Positions 16,377 to 25,757 are shown, counted from the first letter of the stretch. The stretch: 64,000 nt of DNA from Alteromonas gilva (GCF_028595265.1 NZ_JAQQXP010000001.1:744001-808000); one strand, 5' to 3'. Notes: generated from the letters alone by a model not told the origin. Translations and numbers: made by a program.

Positions 16377-16589
16377 ATGAAGAAGTTGGTTAACAATGAA
16401 TCCCGGACGCAACTGTTGCTTGCTTTGACGTTTGCCGCCTTGATGCTACTGGTGAGCTGCCTGGTGGGTGACCATGAAAATGCCAACACAGTATTGTTAA
16501 TGCTGATTGGTGCCTACGCCATGGTTATGCACTTACCCGGGATCCGAGCGGGTGATTGCACTGGCAAAACGCAGGGTGACGATGCTTAA
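16377..16589 (+). CDS. small membrane protein (70 aa), hypothetical
   Basis: A 70-residue protein with two predicted helices (LLLALTFAALMLLVSCLVG and NTVLLMLIGAYAMVMHLPGI) and a short charged tail (AGDCTGKTQGDDA). AGGGGAAAAATA precedes ATG 16377, which suits a ribosome-binding site. It is the third gene of the operon with the Xre-type regulator. No family is recognised. Confidence 0.65.
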   Translation: MKKLVNNESRTQLLLALTFAALMLLVSCLVGDHENANTVLLMLIGAYAMVMHLPGIRAGDCTGKTQGDDA

Positions 16590-16821
16590 ACGCCGCTGTA
16601 AAGGCAATGGCAGGCTGCCATGTTGTCTGCCTAAGCCCCGACAGGGTAAATAACCAGAATATCCCATAGCAGTTATAGCTGCCTGAGAGTTAAGTATTTT
16701 CGTATTTAACTGGCGTTCACCGGGCGTTGCATACAGACATTTTTTGGACGACAACCACGCATAAATCGAAATATCGACTACCCTTACACTACAAATGTCA
16801 TAGTAGTGAATAAGGATATTT

Positions 16822-17268
16822 ATGCGGACAATATCGAAAGGTTTGGTCTCGCTCAGAGATAATGCTGCGCAAGGCGCAAAGAACCAGAACACTGACGAAC
16901 AAAGTTGCGGTAAGTGTTACTTGGTTCGTGGTGGTTTATCCACCGATACATCAGATTGTAAAGAATGTTTTTCGGGTACTTCAGCTCGCCCTGATACACT
17001 AATATTACCGCGCGTGTGGACCGGCATAAATGCCCGTTCGGTGCTGTTGGCAGTAGAAGATCTCTACATCCAGCCCACGCCGGAAAACAGAATCAATATC
17101 GACCTCTCGCGTGTTGAGTATATTGATTCGTCTGGGCTTGGCGCGCTGGTGGGGATTCGTAAAACGATTGCCAAAAAACAAATGACAGTAAGGTTGATTA
17201 ACGTCGATAAGCATATCCAAGGGCTGTTAGAAACGGCGAATTTCGACCGTTTGTTTGAGATAAACTGA
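16822..17268 (+). CDS. STAS-domain protein with N-terminal CxxC pairs
   Basis: A 148-residue protein whose C-terminal ~90 residues are a STAS domain of the anti-sigma-factor-antagonist type: NRINIDLSRVEYIDSSGLGALVGIRKT, with DSSG at 102-105. S103 is where SpoIIAA-like proteins are phosphorylated by their kinase. The N-terminal 60 residues hold C29-x2-C32 and C46-x2-C49, the spacing of a small zinc-binding knuckle, which is unusual in front of STAS. AAGGA lies before ATG 16822. No kinase, phosphatase or sigma partner is encoded next to it; the following genes belong to the convergent nag operon. It may control a sigma factor or a diguanylate cyclase elsewhere. Confidence 0.85.
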   Translation: MRTISKGLVSLRDNAAQGAKNQNTDEQSCGKCYLVRGGLSTDTSDCKECFSGTSARPDTLILPRVWTGINARSVLLAVEDLYIQPTPENRINIDLSRVEYIDSSGLGALVGIRKTIAKKQMTVRLINVDKHIQGLLETANFDRLFEIN

Positions 17269-17315
17269 GGCATTGGGCCTTATAGTTAGCTCAGGGTATG
17301 GCGTAAAAGCCAAAA

Positions 17316-17334
17316 TGCCCTGCAAAGCAGGGCA
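17316..17334 (-). terminator. terminator hairpin of the nag operon
   Basis: TGCCCTGC/GCAGGGCA form an 8-base perfect stem with a 3-base loop. On the minus strand it is followed by TTTTGGCTTTT. It lies 32 bases beyond the nagP stop and between two convergent genes. Confidence 0.6.
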
Positions 17335-17365
17335 AACGGTCATACATAAAATGTATTTTATGCAC

Positions 17366-18679
17366 TTACCAGACGCGTTTTTTGTGCCCCAGTAAAGCGT
17401 AATAGCCGATAAAGAGATAGCAAGGCAACATAATCACGTAGGCAAACTGCGATGACATCAGGTCGGATAAGCCACCATAGGTCAGTGGTAATATAGCGCC
17501 GCCTGCAATCCCCATGATTAGCACTGCCGAACCTTGTGGCGTGAACTTGCCCAGACCATCAAGAGCGAGTGGCCACAGCGTTGGCCATACCATGGCGTTA
17601 GCTAACCCCAGCAGCGCTATCATGGTGACGGTATCCGGTAACACCGGTAAACCACTCCAACCCCACAATACACTGGCAATGGCTGTTGTATCGTTGGCGC
17701 CGAACATAATAAACAGCGTGAGTATTAATCCCAGCGTCGCCGAGCCCGCCAGTGCTTGCGGTTGTGTAATAAAACGGGGAATACATATAAGGCCAAGAAA
17801 ATAGCCAATTACCATTGCTGTCATGGTGTAAGAGGTTAATGAGGTGGCGTTGTCCAGCCCCAGCGACGACCCATACAAACCTATAGTGTCACCAGCGATA
17901 ACTTCGACACCGACATAACAAAACAAGGCCACCGCGCCTAAAATAAGGTGAGGAAACTGCATAATAGTGCCGGAGACTTTATCGGCAGGGGTGTTGTTGT
18001 CGGTAAACTTAATATCCGGCAGATTGATTTTTGCAAGGCCCGCTGCCAGCACTGCCAGCGCAATGGCCATGCCAATATAAGGCTGGATAAGCTGGTTAGA
18101 CATTTGTTTTAGCTGTTCAAGACGCTCCGCTTCAGGCAACGCAGCCAACGAAAGTTGGTTAACATTGCTAAAATCGCCCAGTACTAATGCGGTAAATAAT
18201 AACGGGGCAAGCACGCCGGCAAACTTATTAAGCAATCCCATAAACGCAATACGTGCAGCGGCACTCTCCTGCGCCCCCAGATGCACAATGAAGGGGTTCG
18301 AAGCGGTTTGCAAAATAGTCAGTCCGGAGCCAACTACAAATTGGGCGAACAAGAATATGGCAAAGGTTTTTGACAACGCCGCGGGAACAAATAGTAAGCA
18401 ACCGGCGGCAATGAGCAGTAAGCCCAGAACCATGCCTTTTTTGTAGCCCGTTTTCTCAAGAATACGGGCCATAGGCAGCGCCATAACCACATAGGCAACA
18501 TAAAAGCAGAAGGCGATAAATAACGCTTCAATCTCGCTTAATTCACAAACCATCTGTAAAAAAGGGATAAGCGCGCCGTTCAGCCAGGTAACAAATCCGA
18601 AGATAAAAAATAGCAGGCCAATGGTCAGTATAGGCATCAGACTTTGCAGGCCTGTGCGAGGTATGGTTGCAGTATTCAC
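17366..18679 (-). CDS. nagP: N-acetylglucosamine MFS transporter NagP
   Basis: A 437-residue, 12-helix transporter of the FucP-like sugar/H+ symporter branch. The N-terminus ILTIGLLFFIFGFVTWLNGALIPFLQMVCELSE and the motif VVGSGLTILQTASNPFIVHLG are characteristic of NagP and related sugar permeases. It should bring GlcNAc across the inner membrane without phosphorylation, which fits the presence of a GlcNAc kinase in the same operon instead of a PTS. It starts at a GTG (18679) that overlaps the nagA stop by four bases and is the last gene of the operon nagK-nagB-nagA-nagP. Confidence 0.93.
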   Translation of the reverse strand: MNTATIPRTGLQSLMPILTIGLLFFIFGFVTWLNGALIPFLQMVCELSEIEALFIAFCFYVAYVVMALPMARILEKTGYKKGMVLGLLLIAAGCLLFVPAALSKTFAIFLFAQFVVGSGLTILQTASNPFIVHLGAQESAAARIAFMGLLNKFAGVLAPLLFTALVLGDFSNVNQLSLAALPEAERLEQLKQMSNQLIQPYIGMAIALAVLAAGLAKINLPDIKFTDNNTPADKVSGTIMQFPHLILGAVALFCYVGVEVIAGDTIGLYGSSLGLDNATSLTSYTMTAMVIGYFLGLICIPRFITQPQALAGSATLGLILTLFIMFGANDTTAIASVLWGWSGLPVLPDTVTMIALLGLANAMVWPTLWPLALDGLGKFTPQGSAVLIMGIAGGAILPLTYGGLSDLMSSQFAYVIMLPCYLFIGYYALLGHKKRVW

Positions 18680-19809
18680 TGTGCGTCTCCGGTTGCCAGT
18701 GACACGGGTTTACCGTGTAACCAGATGGTGTTGATATTGAGTTGATCATCGAGCAGCAGCATATTGGCGCATTGGCCAGTAGCAATGCTGCCATGGGTTT
18801 GACCTAACGATAAAAATTCTGCGGGGGTTTGACTTGCCATAGTGCAGCTATCGGGCAGTGACACGCCAAGATCGCGATGGCAATTAAGTACCGCCTGATG
18901 CATATCCAAACACGAGCCAGCCAGTGTACCATCCGGTGTCATCAGTTTATTACCGTGGCGCTCAATAACGGTATCAAAGAAAGCCAGGCTGTTTAATTCA
19001 CTGCCAACGTGCGCCATAGCGTCGGTGACCAGCATAATACGCTGTGCTGATTTAACCTTGATTGCCAGTGCGGCACTGCATGGATGCACGTGGTGATGGT
19101 CAACAATCAGACCACAATAGGCAGCGTCATCGTATAAGGCTGCACCCACCATGCCCGGCGCCCGCGACTGTAATGCTGACATGGCGTTAAACAAGTGGGT
19201 AAACCCGGTCGCACCCGCCTGCAGGGCTGCCTGGGTTTGCTCAGCGGTGGCGTTACTGTGGCCGAGCGCAACGATAACGCCCTCGGCCGTTAACTCGCGA
19301 ATAAAGCCGGGCGCTACATTGTCAGGGGCTACGGTGACCAACACTTTGCCCAGATCCTGACGGGTCAGAATGGCAAGTTCGGAATCTTTTGGGCGGCGAA
19401 TAAAGCCGGCATCGTGAACGCCTTTTTTGCTGACATTTAAAAACGGACCTTCAAAATGCACGCCGACAATGGTCGGGTGGTTGTCAGCAATCACCTCGCT
19501 GATGGCATCGGCAGCCTGGTGCATCGCTGCCTCTCCGTCGGTAATCAGAGTTGGCAACATGGAGGTGGTACCAAATTGTAAATGTGCGTTTGCCAGGGTA
19601 TTGAGGCTGGCAGCATTGAGGTTTTGGTTAAATAAAATACCACCACCGCCATTAACCTGCGTATCAATAAAGCCAGGCACCAGCGTTCCGGGCAACGGGT
19701 TGTCAGCGCTGTTGGCCTCAACCGCGGTAATTTTGCCATCGCTTAGCGTTATAGTGGCATTGTCAATGACACCGTCTGGCGTCAGGACACGCTGAACACT
19801 GATATTCAT
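18676..19809 (-). CDS. nagA: N-acetylglucosamine-6-phosphate deacetylase NagA
   Basis: A 377-residue amidohydrolase that removes acetate from GlcNAc-6-phosphate. Marks include LVPGFIDTQVNGGGG (metal/substrate region near residue 45), VGVHFEGPFLN with the metal-binding Glu, VIVALGHSNATAEQ with a metal His, TGFTHLFNAMSALQSRAPG with the second His, DHHHVHP and LVTDAMAHVG, which holds the catalytic Asp. The start at 19809 directly abuts the nagB-type stop (19810) with no spacer, and the stop overlaps nagP. The protein acts in the cytoplasm between NagK and the SIS-type deaminase. Confidence 0.95.
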   Translation of the reverse strand: MNISVQRVLTPDGVIDNATITLSDGKITAVEANSADNPLPGTLVPGFIDTQVNGGGGILFNQNLNAASLNTLANAHLQFGTTSMLPTLITDGEAAMHQAADAISEVIADNHPTIVGVHFEGPFLNVSKKGVHDAGFIRRPKDSELAILTRQDLGKVLVTVAPDNVAPGFIRELTAEGVIVALGHSNATAEQTQAALQAGATGFTHLFNAMSALQSRAPGMVGAALYDDAAYCGLIVDHHHVHPCSAALAIKVKSAQRIMLVTDAMAHVGSELNSLAFFDTVIERHGNKLMTPDGTLAGSCLDMHQAVLNCHRDLGVSLPDSCTMASQTPAEFLSLGQTHGSIATGQCANMLLLDDQLNINTIWLHGKPVSLATGDAQ

Positions 19810-20808
19810 TTATACTGTTTCCGTTACTTTGTTAAGACCTGGAGGCGAATCGGGGTCCAGCCCCATACTGACAGCAACCTGCTCTATATCAAGGTAAAAA
19901 CGTTGCATTAGCAGTAAAGGTAACACTCTGGGATGGAGTTTATAATCGCCACAGTTTAAATTAACCAGGCGGGCGCCACGTCGTTTAACATCTTCAATCA
20001 TGGCGTTATGGTATTTTTCTGACTCATCGGGTATCGCTAAGTCAACAATTGAAAGTGGCTTTTCGGCCAGGGTTACCGGCCCGTGAATAAATTCAGCGCT
20101 GCTGAAGGATTCAGCATGGATACCCAGTACCTCTTTTAATTTGAGGGCGACCTCTCTGGCAATGGCATAGCCAAATGCCCGGCCCAGCACAATACAATTT
20201 TGCACATTGGCCAAATATTCGAGGGTTAGTTGTGGTGGTTGCTCGCAGACATCTTCCATGGCGCCGGGCAGTGCTTTTAACGATGCTTCGAGTGCTTCAT
20301 TGCCAGACCATACCGCACAGAGCTGGAGCAGGGCTGATAAGCTGGCCAGATAACTTTTGGTGGCTGCAACGGCCTGCTCTTTGCCGGCGCGGATCGGGAT
20401 GAAACTATCGCAAGTCTCTGCCAGTGGCGACGTAGCATCATTTACCAGTGCCACAGTATAGGCTCCGCCTTGCTTGGCAACTTTGGCCTGATTGAGGATA
20501 TCCGGGCTGCGGCCCGACTGGGAAATAACAATCACCAGCGCATTGGATAAATTCAGTTGCTGATTAAATATACCCGACACCGAAGGCGCTGCCGCGCATA
20601 CCGGAATGCCTAACTCTACTTCAAATAAATACTTGGCAAATACACCAGCATGGTCTGAAGAACCTCGGGCAATAATCATGATCATCGACGGTTTAATTTT
20701 TTGCAGGGTCTCAACTAAACTGGCACAAACCGGTCGGTTTTCAACTAATTGGTTGGCAATAACTTCGGCTGACTGGCGAGCCTCTTTAGCCATAATACTA
20801 ATCGTCAT
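19810..20808 (-). CDS. nagB: SIS-type glucosamine-6-phosphate deaminase (NagB-II)
   Basis: A 332-residue protein of two SIS domains related to the isomerase half of GlmS: MIIARGSSDHAGVFAKYLFE, VIVISQSGRSPDILNQAKVAK and AGKEQAVAATKSYLASLSALL in the first domain, and IVLGRAFGYAIAREVALKLKEV with AESFSSAEFIHGPVTLAE in the second. Inside a nag operon this is the NagB-II type of deaminase that converts GlcN-6-P to fructose-6-P and ammonia, replacing classical NagB, which is not related. The start shares one base with the nagK stop (TAATG). The functional assignment rests on known use of this protein in Shewanella- and Alteromonas-type nag operons. Confidence 0.88.
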   Translation of the reverse strand: MTISIMAKEARQSAEVIANQLVENRPVCASLVETLQKIKPSMIMIIARGSSDHAGVFAKYLFEVELGIPVCAAAPSVSGIFNQQLNLSNALVIVISQSGRSPDILNQAKVAKQGGAYTVALVNDATSPLAETCDSFIPIRAGKEQAVAATKSYLASLSALLQLCAVWSGNEALEASLKALPGAMEDVCEQPPQLTLEYLANVQNCIVLGRAFGYAIAREVALKLKEVLGIHAESFSSAEFIHGPVTLAEKPLSIVDLAIPDESEKYHNAMIEDVKRRGARLVNLNCGDYKLHPRVLPLLLMQRFYLDIEQVAVSMGLDPDSPPGLNKVTETV

Positions 20809-21692
20809 TATAATTCTCCTGCTGTTATAGCTTGCTTGGCGAGCAAAATAGCGCCTTGTTCGGGTATGAGTGCACAGGGGGTAATTCGCGCCTGTACTGC
20901 CTCACTCAGGCGCGGACCATAAAGTTCGGTAAGGCCGCCAATCAGGCATAAATTCATATCTTGTTGACAGAGTGCTTTATCTGCCAGTGCTTGTAAGTAT
21001 CGAAGACCTTCATTAAATAAACCGACGACGGCCTCATTGCGACTGTTGTAAAGTGGCAACAAAGCGGGCACGATGGCGGCATAGTCGTTCGAGTTAAAAC
21101 CCGCACACGCCTGCACGATTTCCTGGGAATGAGTGGATTTGAAATGCCCCGCAACCGCATCGAAAAGTGCGTCTTTGGGCGCCAGGTCGTCGTAGCCTAA
21201 CAGGGTGAGTTTGACAGCTTGCAAGCCAAGCCATGCACCGCTGGCTTTATCGCCGATAGGAAAGCCATGGCCGCCAAAGTCAGTAAATATGCCATTGGCA
21301 AACTGAGTGGCAGAGGATCCCGTGCCGCAAACGATCACGGCGCCCTCTTTACCGGCATGCGCACCAGCACACGCGGCGTGTAAGTCGCTGACAACAAACA
21401 CCGCTTTAAAAGGCCAGTTTCGCTTTACAAATGCCTGTTGCGCCACGTTAACATTGGCTCCGGCGAGTCCGGCACACAAGATGACTTGCGACGGGCTTAT
21501 CGCAAGCTCTGCCGCGTTGAGTGCCTTATTGACGGCATCAATAATTGACGCCTCGGCGATTTCAGCACTGCGTATAATATTCGCCGGACCGCTCTGCGCC
21601 GCAGCCAACAGATTACCGTCCTGGTCCTCGAGGCGAGCCCGGCATCGGCTCCCCCCGCCATCAATACCGATGAAATAGGTGTCTTTACTCAT
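20808..21692 (-). CDS. nagK: N-acetylglucosamine kinase (BadF/BadG family)
   Basis: A 294-residue sugar kinase of the BadF/BadG/BcrA ATPase family. FIGIDGGGSRCRARLEDQDG is the phosphate-1 loop, VILCAGLAGANV and AVIVCGTGSSATQF the following glycine-rich motifs, and CLIGGLTELYGPRL lies near the C-terminal adenosine site. In this operon it should phosphorylate imported GlcNAc to GlcNAc-6-phosphate. It is the first gene of the nag operon on the minus strand. Its start is 250 bases from the nearer NagR-type operator, so the transcript may have a long leader; I see no structure in it that I can name. Confidence 0.9.
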   Translation of the reverse strand: MSKDTYFIGIDGGGSRCRARLEDQDGNLLAAAQSGPANIIRSAEIAEASIIDAVNKALNAAELAISPSQVILCAGLAGANVNVAQQAFVKRNWPFKAVFVVSDLHAACAGAHAGKEGAVIVCGTGSSATQFANGIFTDFGGHGFPIGDKASGAWLGLQAVKLTLLGYDDLAPKDALFDAVAGHFKSTHSQEIVQACAGFNSNDYAAIVPALLPLYNSRNEAVVGLFNEGLRYLQALADKALCQQDMNLCLIGGLTELYGPRLSEAVQARITPCALIPEQGAILLAKQAITAGEL

Positions 21693-21942
21693 TTTTTATT
21701 TACTCAAAGTGCGTGGTTGGACGCTTGCACAACCAAACAGAAATTAATCGTTAGTATTACCCTGAAGTAGCGGTTTTTCGCTGCGAAGACATGATTGTAT
21801 GTTCGTCATATTTTCCCGTCTCTGCTGCATTCCAGCCTGGGGTTGAGTAACAACTGTCGTTATCCCGGCTGATTTATATAAACGCTGACGTGCCATCATT
21901 TTTTGGCTATTGCATCACTGAAGCACTTGCTATCAGAATGCT

Positions 21943-21958
21943 ATGACAGCGTTGTCAT
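21943..21958. promoter_or_regulatory. NagR-type operator, proximal to nagK
   Basis: ATGACAGCGTTGTCAT is a near-perfect 16-base palindrome with a central CG, as LacI-family regulators prefer. An identical copy lies 65 bases away at 22008-22023. Both stand in the gap between the nagK operon and divergent nagR. Confidence 0.75.
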
Positions 21959-22007
21959 AATAATTAAAATAAAATAACAACAGCATAATTTTGACATTAC
22001 AAGTCTG

Positions 22008-22023
22008 ATGACAGCGTTGTCAT
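22008..22023. promoter_or_regulatory. NagR-type operator, proximal to nagR
   Basis: Exact repeat of the 16-base palindrome at 21943-21958, 125 bases before the nagR start. Centre-to-centre distance is 65 bases, so DNA looping between two NagR dimers is possible. The remaining part of the 455-base gap (21693-22147) is AT-rich leader with no gene. Confidence 0.75.
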
Positions 22024-22147
22024 TAAATGGTAACCTACAGCAAGAAATTACCCTTTGCAAATGCAATTTTTTAACGGTATTAATTTTTGTTTTTTAAGCT
22101 TTTGAAAAATATAATTAAAATCGGGTTTAAAATAATATGGAGGCATC

Positions 22148-23173
22148 GTGTCTGCCACAATAAAAAGTGTCGCTGAGTATGCTGGTGTATCTATTAAGAC
22201 CGTATCACGTGTGATCAATAACGAGGGAACGGTAAAACAGGACACGTTGGTCAAAGTGCAAAACGCCATTGCTGCGCTGAACTACAAACCAAACAAAGCG
22301 GCGCGTGATTTAGCAGGGCGAGACAACTACGTTTTAGGGTATGTTTATGATAACCCCAATGCGTATTACATTCTGGCCATGCAAAACGGTATTCTCGATG
22401 AATGTCGGGCCTGCGGCTATGAGTTGCTGATCCATCCCTGTGATGCCAATAGCCACAGCATTATTGACGAGTTACTCGCGATGGTGGAAAGTGCCCGGTT
22501 GGCGGGAGTGATTTTGTCGCCTCCTTTGTCAGAAATGCCTGACATACTCAGTGCGCTGGATGAGAAGGGCATTTTGTATGTGCGTATAATGTCGGGAGAG
22601 GAAGCTCTCGGCACTAAGCATCCCTGCGTACTGGTAAACGACTTTCGCGCTGCGTTTGCGATCACCGAACACCTGATTAAACAAGGGCATCGGGACATTG
22701 CGTTTATTGCGGGTGAACAGAAGCATAATTCGACACGGGAACGCCAGCGCGGTTATTTAAGTGCGCTGCAGACCTATGGTATTGACGTCCAGCATGCGCA
22801 TATGTTGCAAGGAACCTATTCCTTTGGCACGGGCGTTGAAAAAATTAAGCAACTTCTCGCTCAGTCAGACAGACCTACAGCGGTATTTGCCTGTAATGAT
22901 GAAATCGCCGCGGGGGCCTTATTTGGTGCCCGTATGGAAGGGGTTGATGTGCCGAGTCAACTGGCTATCGCCGGTTTCGAAAACAGCCCCTTCTCACGGC
23001 AAACCTTTCCACCTTTAACGACGGCATCGCAGCCCACCGCGCAAATAGCCCAACAAGCCACTGCGTCGCTCATCCAGTCGCTGCAAAGCCGACGCCGTGG
23101 AGGCAATACGCAAGTTGGCGCTTCACATGTATTTGTACCTGAACTCGTGGTACGTGAGTCTACGAGCCGGTAA
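22148..23173 (+). CDS. nagR: LacI family repressor of the nag operon (NagR)
   Basis: A 341-residue LacI-family regulator: helix-turn-helix IKSVAEYAGVSIKTVSRVINNEGTV at the N-terminus, the hinge ALNYKPNKAARDLAGR, and a periplasmic-binding-protein-like sensor (VFACNDEIAAGALFGARMEGVDVPSQLAIAGFENS). It stands divergent from nagKBAP, and two identical palindromes with a central CG lie between them, so it very likely represses that operon and possibly itself. In related bacteria the inducer is GlcNAc-6-phosphate. The start at 22148 (GTG-like codon) has GGAGG seven bases before it. Confidence 0.9.
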   Translation: MSATIKSVAEYAGVSIKTVSRVINNEGTVKQDTLVKVQNAIAALNYKPNKAARDLAGRDNYVLGYVYDNPNAYYILAMQNGILDECRACGYELLIHPCDANSHSIIDELLAMVESARLAGVILSPPLSEMPDILSALDEKGILYVRIMSGEEALGTKHPCVLVNDFRAAFAITEHLIKQGHRDIAFIAGEQKHNSTRERQRGYLSALQTYGIDVQHAHMLQGTYSFGTGVEKIKQLLAQSDRPTAVFACNDEIAAGALFGARMEGVDVPSQLAIAGFENSPFSRQTFPPLTTASQPTAQIAQQATASLIQSLQSRRRGGNTQVGASHVFVPELVVRESTSR

Positions 23174-23423
23174 TTAATGATTCAAACCAGCCATGCCCCA
23201 TGGTTATTGTTGGCGATGGCAAGCTGGAGGGGGCACGCGGCTTACCTTGCTAAACAGTGGCGCCACTACTACCGCAGCCAACACCGCAATAAAAGTAAGC
23301 AAGATCATCAGCGGTGAACCTTTGGTCGTGTCAGCTCCGGTGTTTATCGAAATTAAAAACGCGAACTGCCTGAGTATGGCAAAGTCTATCCTTAAAATTA
23401 CAAAAACAGCACTGAACGACATT

Positions 23424-25757
23424 ATGAATTATCGATTCTGGATAGCGTGCATCACATTGATGTGTAGTCTCTCGTTACATGCCGACGAAAAGCCACTGGC
23501 GCTGGCAACGAATAGCGCAAATAAGACTGTGCTCAATCATATACCGTTTATTGCCGGCGAAGTCGCCATTGATGGCAAAGCAAACGAAGCTCAGTGGCAG
23601 CATGCGCAGGTTATTACCCTAGATTATGTTACGCGGCCGTATATTAATACTGCTGCGCCGGTTAAAACGGAAGTCCGTATATTCGAAAACGGCGAAACCT
23701 TGTTTATCGTCTTTATCGCCAGCGATCCTGAACCTGAAAACATTCGCGCCTTCTTTCGCGATCGTGACCAGGTCTGGAGTGATGATCTGGTGGGGTTAAA
23801 GCTTGATACCTTTAATAATGGCCGTTTGGCATACCAGTTTTTTGCCAATCCATTAGGTGTGCAGACAGATGCCGTCGAAAATGAAATGACCGGCAATGAA
23901 AGTGATAGTTGGAATGCGATATGGGAGTCAGCAGGAGCGATCAACACACAAGGATATATTGTTGAAATGGCCATCCCGTTAAGGGTGATGAATTTTAAAG
24001 AAGGTGAACGCAATAAAATATGGGGCGCAGAGTTTGTGCGCTTTTACCCGCGCGAAGAACGTCTGCGAATCGCCAATATTCCCCTTGACCGAGACAATGC
24101 CTGTGCCTTGTGTCAATTAGGGCAGGTCGCGGGGTTTGAACAAGCCACTCAGGGGCGTAACTTAGCCCTGGTACCAACCCTGGTGCTAGGGAAAGGGCGT
24201 GAGCGTGATCCCTTCAGCAGCAGTAGCTGGCAGGATTATGAGGTGACAGAGCCGGGGTTGGACATTAAATGGGGCATTACTCCGGAGATGTCGTTGCAGG
24301 CAACGCTGAACCCGGACTTCTCTCAGGTGGAAGCCGATGATGCGCAGGTCAGTATTAATAATACGTTCGCGCTGTTTTTCTCAGAAAGACGGCCTTTCTT
24401 CGTCGAAAATGCCGATTACTTTTCCTCCAATCAAAATTTAGTTTATACCCGCAATATTGGCGCTCCCGACTACGGGGTAAAGCTTACAGGCCAAACCGGC
24501 AAACATACCTTTGGTGTATTTCTGGCCGATGATGCCAATACCACTTTTCTGATACCGGGTAACCTTGGTTCGGGTGTTGCCGTTATTGACGACGAGTCGA
24601 TTAATGGTGCACTGCGCTATCGATTTGATTATAACAATGACTTTTCAGTTGGCACGGTTACAACACTTCGCCAGTCCGGCGATTATCATAACCATGTGAA
24701 TGCTATTGACGTGAAATACCGGCTTACTCAGCAAGATACTATTCGTGCTCAGTATGTTAGCTCTGATACACAATACCCCGAGGGGCTCGTTGACAAATTC
24801 TGTGCTGACGACTGCAGTAAACCTGGCGACTATTCAGAAACTGCATTGCGGGTGCAGAAAAACGGCAGTTTTACCGGTAGCGCCTGGCGGCTAAACTATC
24901 GCCATGAAGTCCGTGACTGGTACTTCCGCGCTGATCACTACGCTAACGACAAAGATTTTCGCGCCGATCTCGGCTTTGAAACCAAGGCTGATTATCATAA
25001 AAGCGTACTGGGAACCGGCTACTATTGGTGGAACGAAAATAGCTGGTGGAACCGAATCCGTCTTAACGGTGACTGGGATATTACCCATAATGACGAGGGC
25101 GAATTGATCGAGCGCGAAGTGGAAGCTTATGCAAGTATTCGGGGGCGCTGGCAGTCTTTTGTGGAGATTGGCGCAGTCAGGCGTGAGCGCGTTGGGTTAC
25201 GTCATGATGCCAGCCAACTAACCATTACCGGCAATACCGATCGTTTTGAAGAAACCTCTGGCAGTGTTTACGTGGAAGCCCGCCCTAATCCAACCTGGTT
25301 TTTTAGTACGTTTGTGCGCCGTGGTGATCAAGTTGATTTTGCCAATAATCGCTTAGGCGAGCAGACTTTCTTAGAGTCGCGCCTGGATGTGAACATTGGT
25401 AAGCATGCCCAATTGCGGGTTAAGCACATATACAGTGACCTTGATGTTGCAGATAAGGCGCTCTTTACCGCCCGGATCTCGGATATTCGTTTAACTTATC
25501 AGCTCGACGCCCGTCAGTTTGTGCGTTTTATTGGTATTTATAACAATACCAGCCGGAATCGAGACAATTATACGTTTGCTGTGACTCCACAAACCCGTTC
25601 ACTTGGCGGCCAGTTGCTGTACTCGTATAAGCTCAACCCGCTTACCCGCTTCTTTATTGGTGTCGCCAGTGCAGCGTCAGAAGAAGAGCCCCTCGATGGT
25701 CTGACAACAAGTGAAAAATCAGTATTTATGAAATTCAGCTATGCCTGGTTGAGTTAG
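23424..25757 (+). CDS. DUF5916 protein with CBM9-like N-terminus, outer-membrane barrel
   Basis: A 777-residue exported protein. It starts with a signal peptide (MNYRFWIACITLMCSLSLHA), then a CBM9-like domain at ~45-210 (GEVAIDGKANEAQWQHAQVI, TEVRIFENGETLFIVFIASDPEPENI, YIVEMAIPLRVMNF). The DUF5916 region follows, with LNPDFSQVEADDAQVSINNTFALFFSERRPFFVENADYF, and then many alternating beta strands ending in aromatic residues, as in an outer-membrane barrel (final residues MKFSYAWLS). The frame is open from 23193, but only ATG 23424 gives a signal peptide. Such proteins occur near carbohydrate-use genes with unknown function; its place next to nagR hints at chitin-derived sugar use. No operator of the NagR type precedes it. 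Confidence 0.82.
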   Translation: MNYRFWIACITLMCSLSLHADEKPLALATNSANKTVLNHIPFIAGEVAIDGKANEAQWQHAQVITLDYVTRPYINTAAPVKTEVRIFENGETLFIVFIASDPEPENIRAFFRDRDQVWSDDLVGLKLDTFNNGRLAYQFFANPLGVQTDAVENEMTGNESDSWNAIWESAGAINTQGYIVEMAIPLRVMNFKEGERNKIWGAEFVRFYPREERLRIANIPLDRDNACALCQLGQVAGFEQATQGRNLALVPTLVLGKGRERDPFSSSSWQDYEVTEPGLDIKWGITPEMSLQATLNPDFSQVEADDAQVSINNTFALFFSERRPFFVENADYFSSNQNLVYTRNIGAPDYGVKLTGQTGKHTFGVFLADDANTTFLIPGNLGSGVAVIDDESINGALRYRFDYNNDFSVGTVTTLRQSGDYHNHVNAIDVKYRLTQQDTIRAQYVSSDTQYPEGLVDKFCADDCSKPGDYSETALRVQKNGSFTGSAWRLNYRHEVRDWYFRADHYANDKDFRADLGFETKADYHKSVLGTGYYWWNENSWWNRIRLNGDWDITHNDEGELIEREVEAYASIRGRWQSFVEIGAVRRERVGLRHDASQLTITGNTDRFEETSGSVYVEARPNPTWFFSTFVRRGDQVDFANNRLGEQTFLESRLDVNIGKHAQLRVKHIYSDLDVADKALFTARISDIRLTYQLDARQFVRFIGIYNNTSRNRDNYTFAVTPQTRSLGGQLLYSYKLNPLTRFFIGVASAASEEEPLDGLTTSEKSVFMKFSYAWLS

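Noticed and set aside
23204..23422. 72-codon minus-strand ORF with a hydrophobic stretch between nagR and the DUF5916 gene
   Set aside because: No ribosome-binding site, no recognised family, and it lies exactly in the leader of the DUF5916 gene on the other strand. It could be a remnant, but nothing supports a gene.
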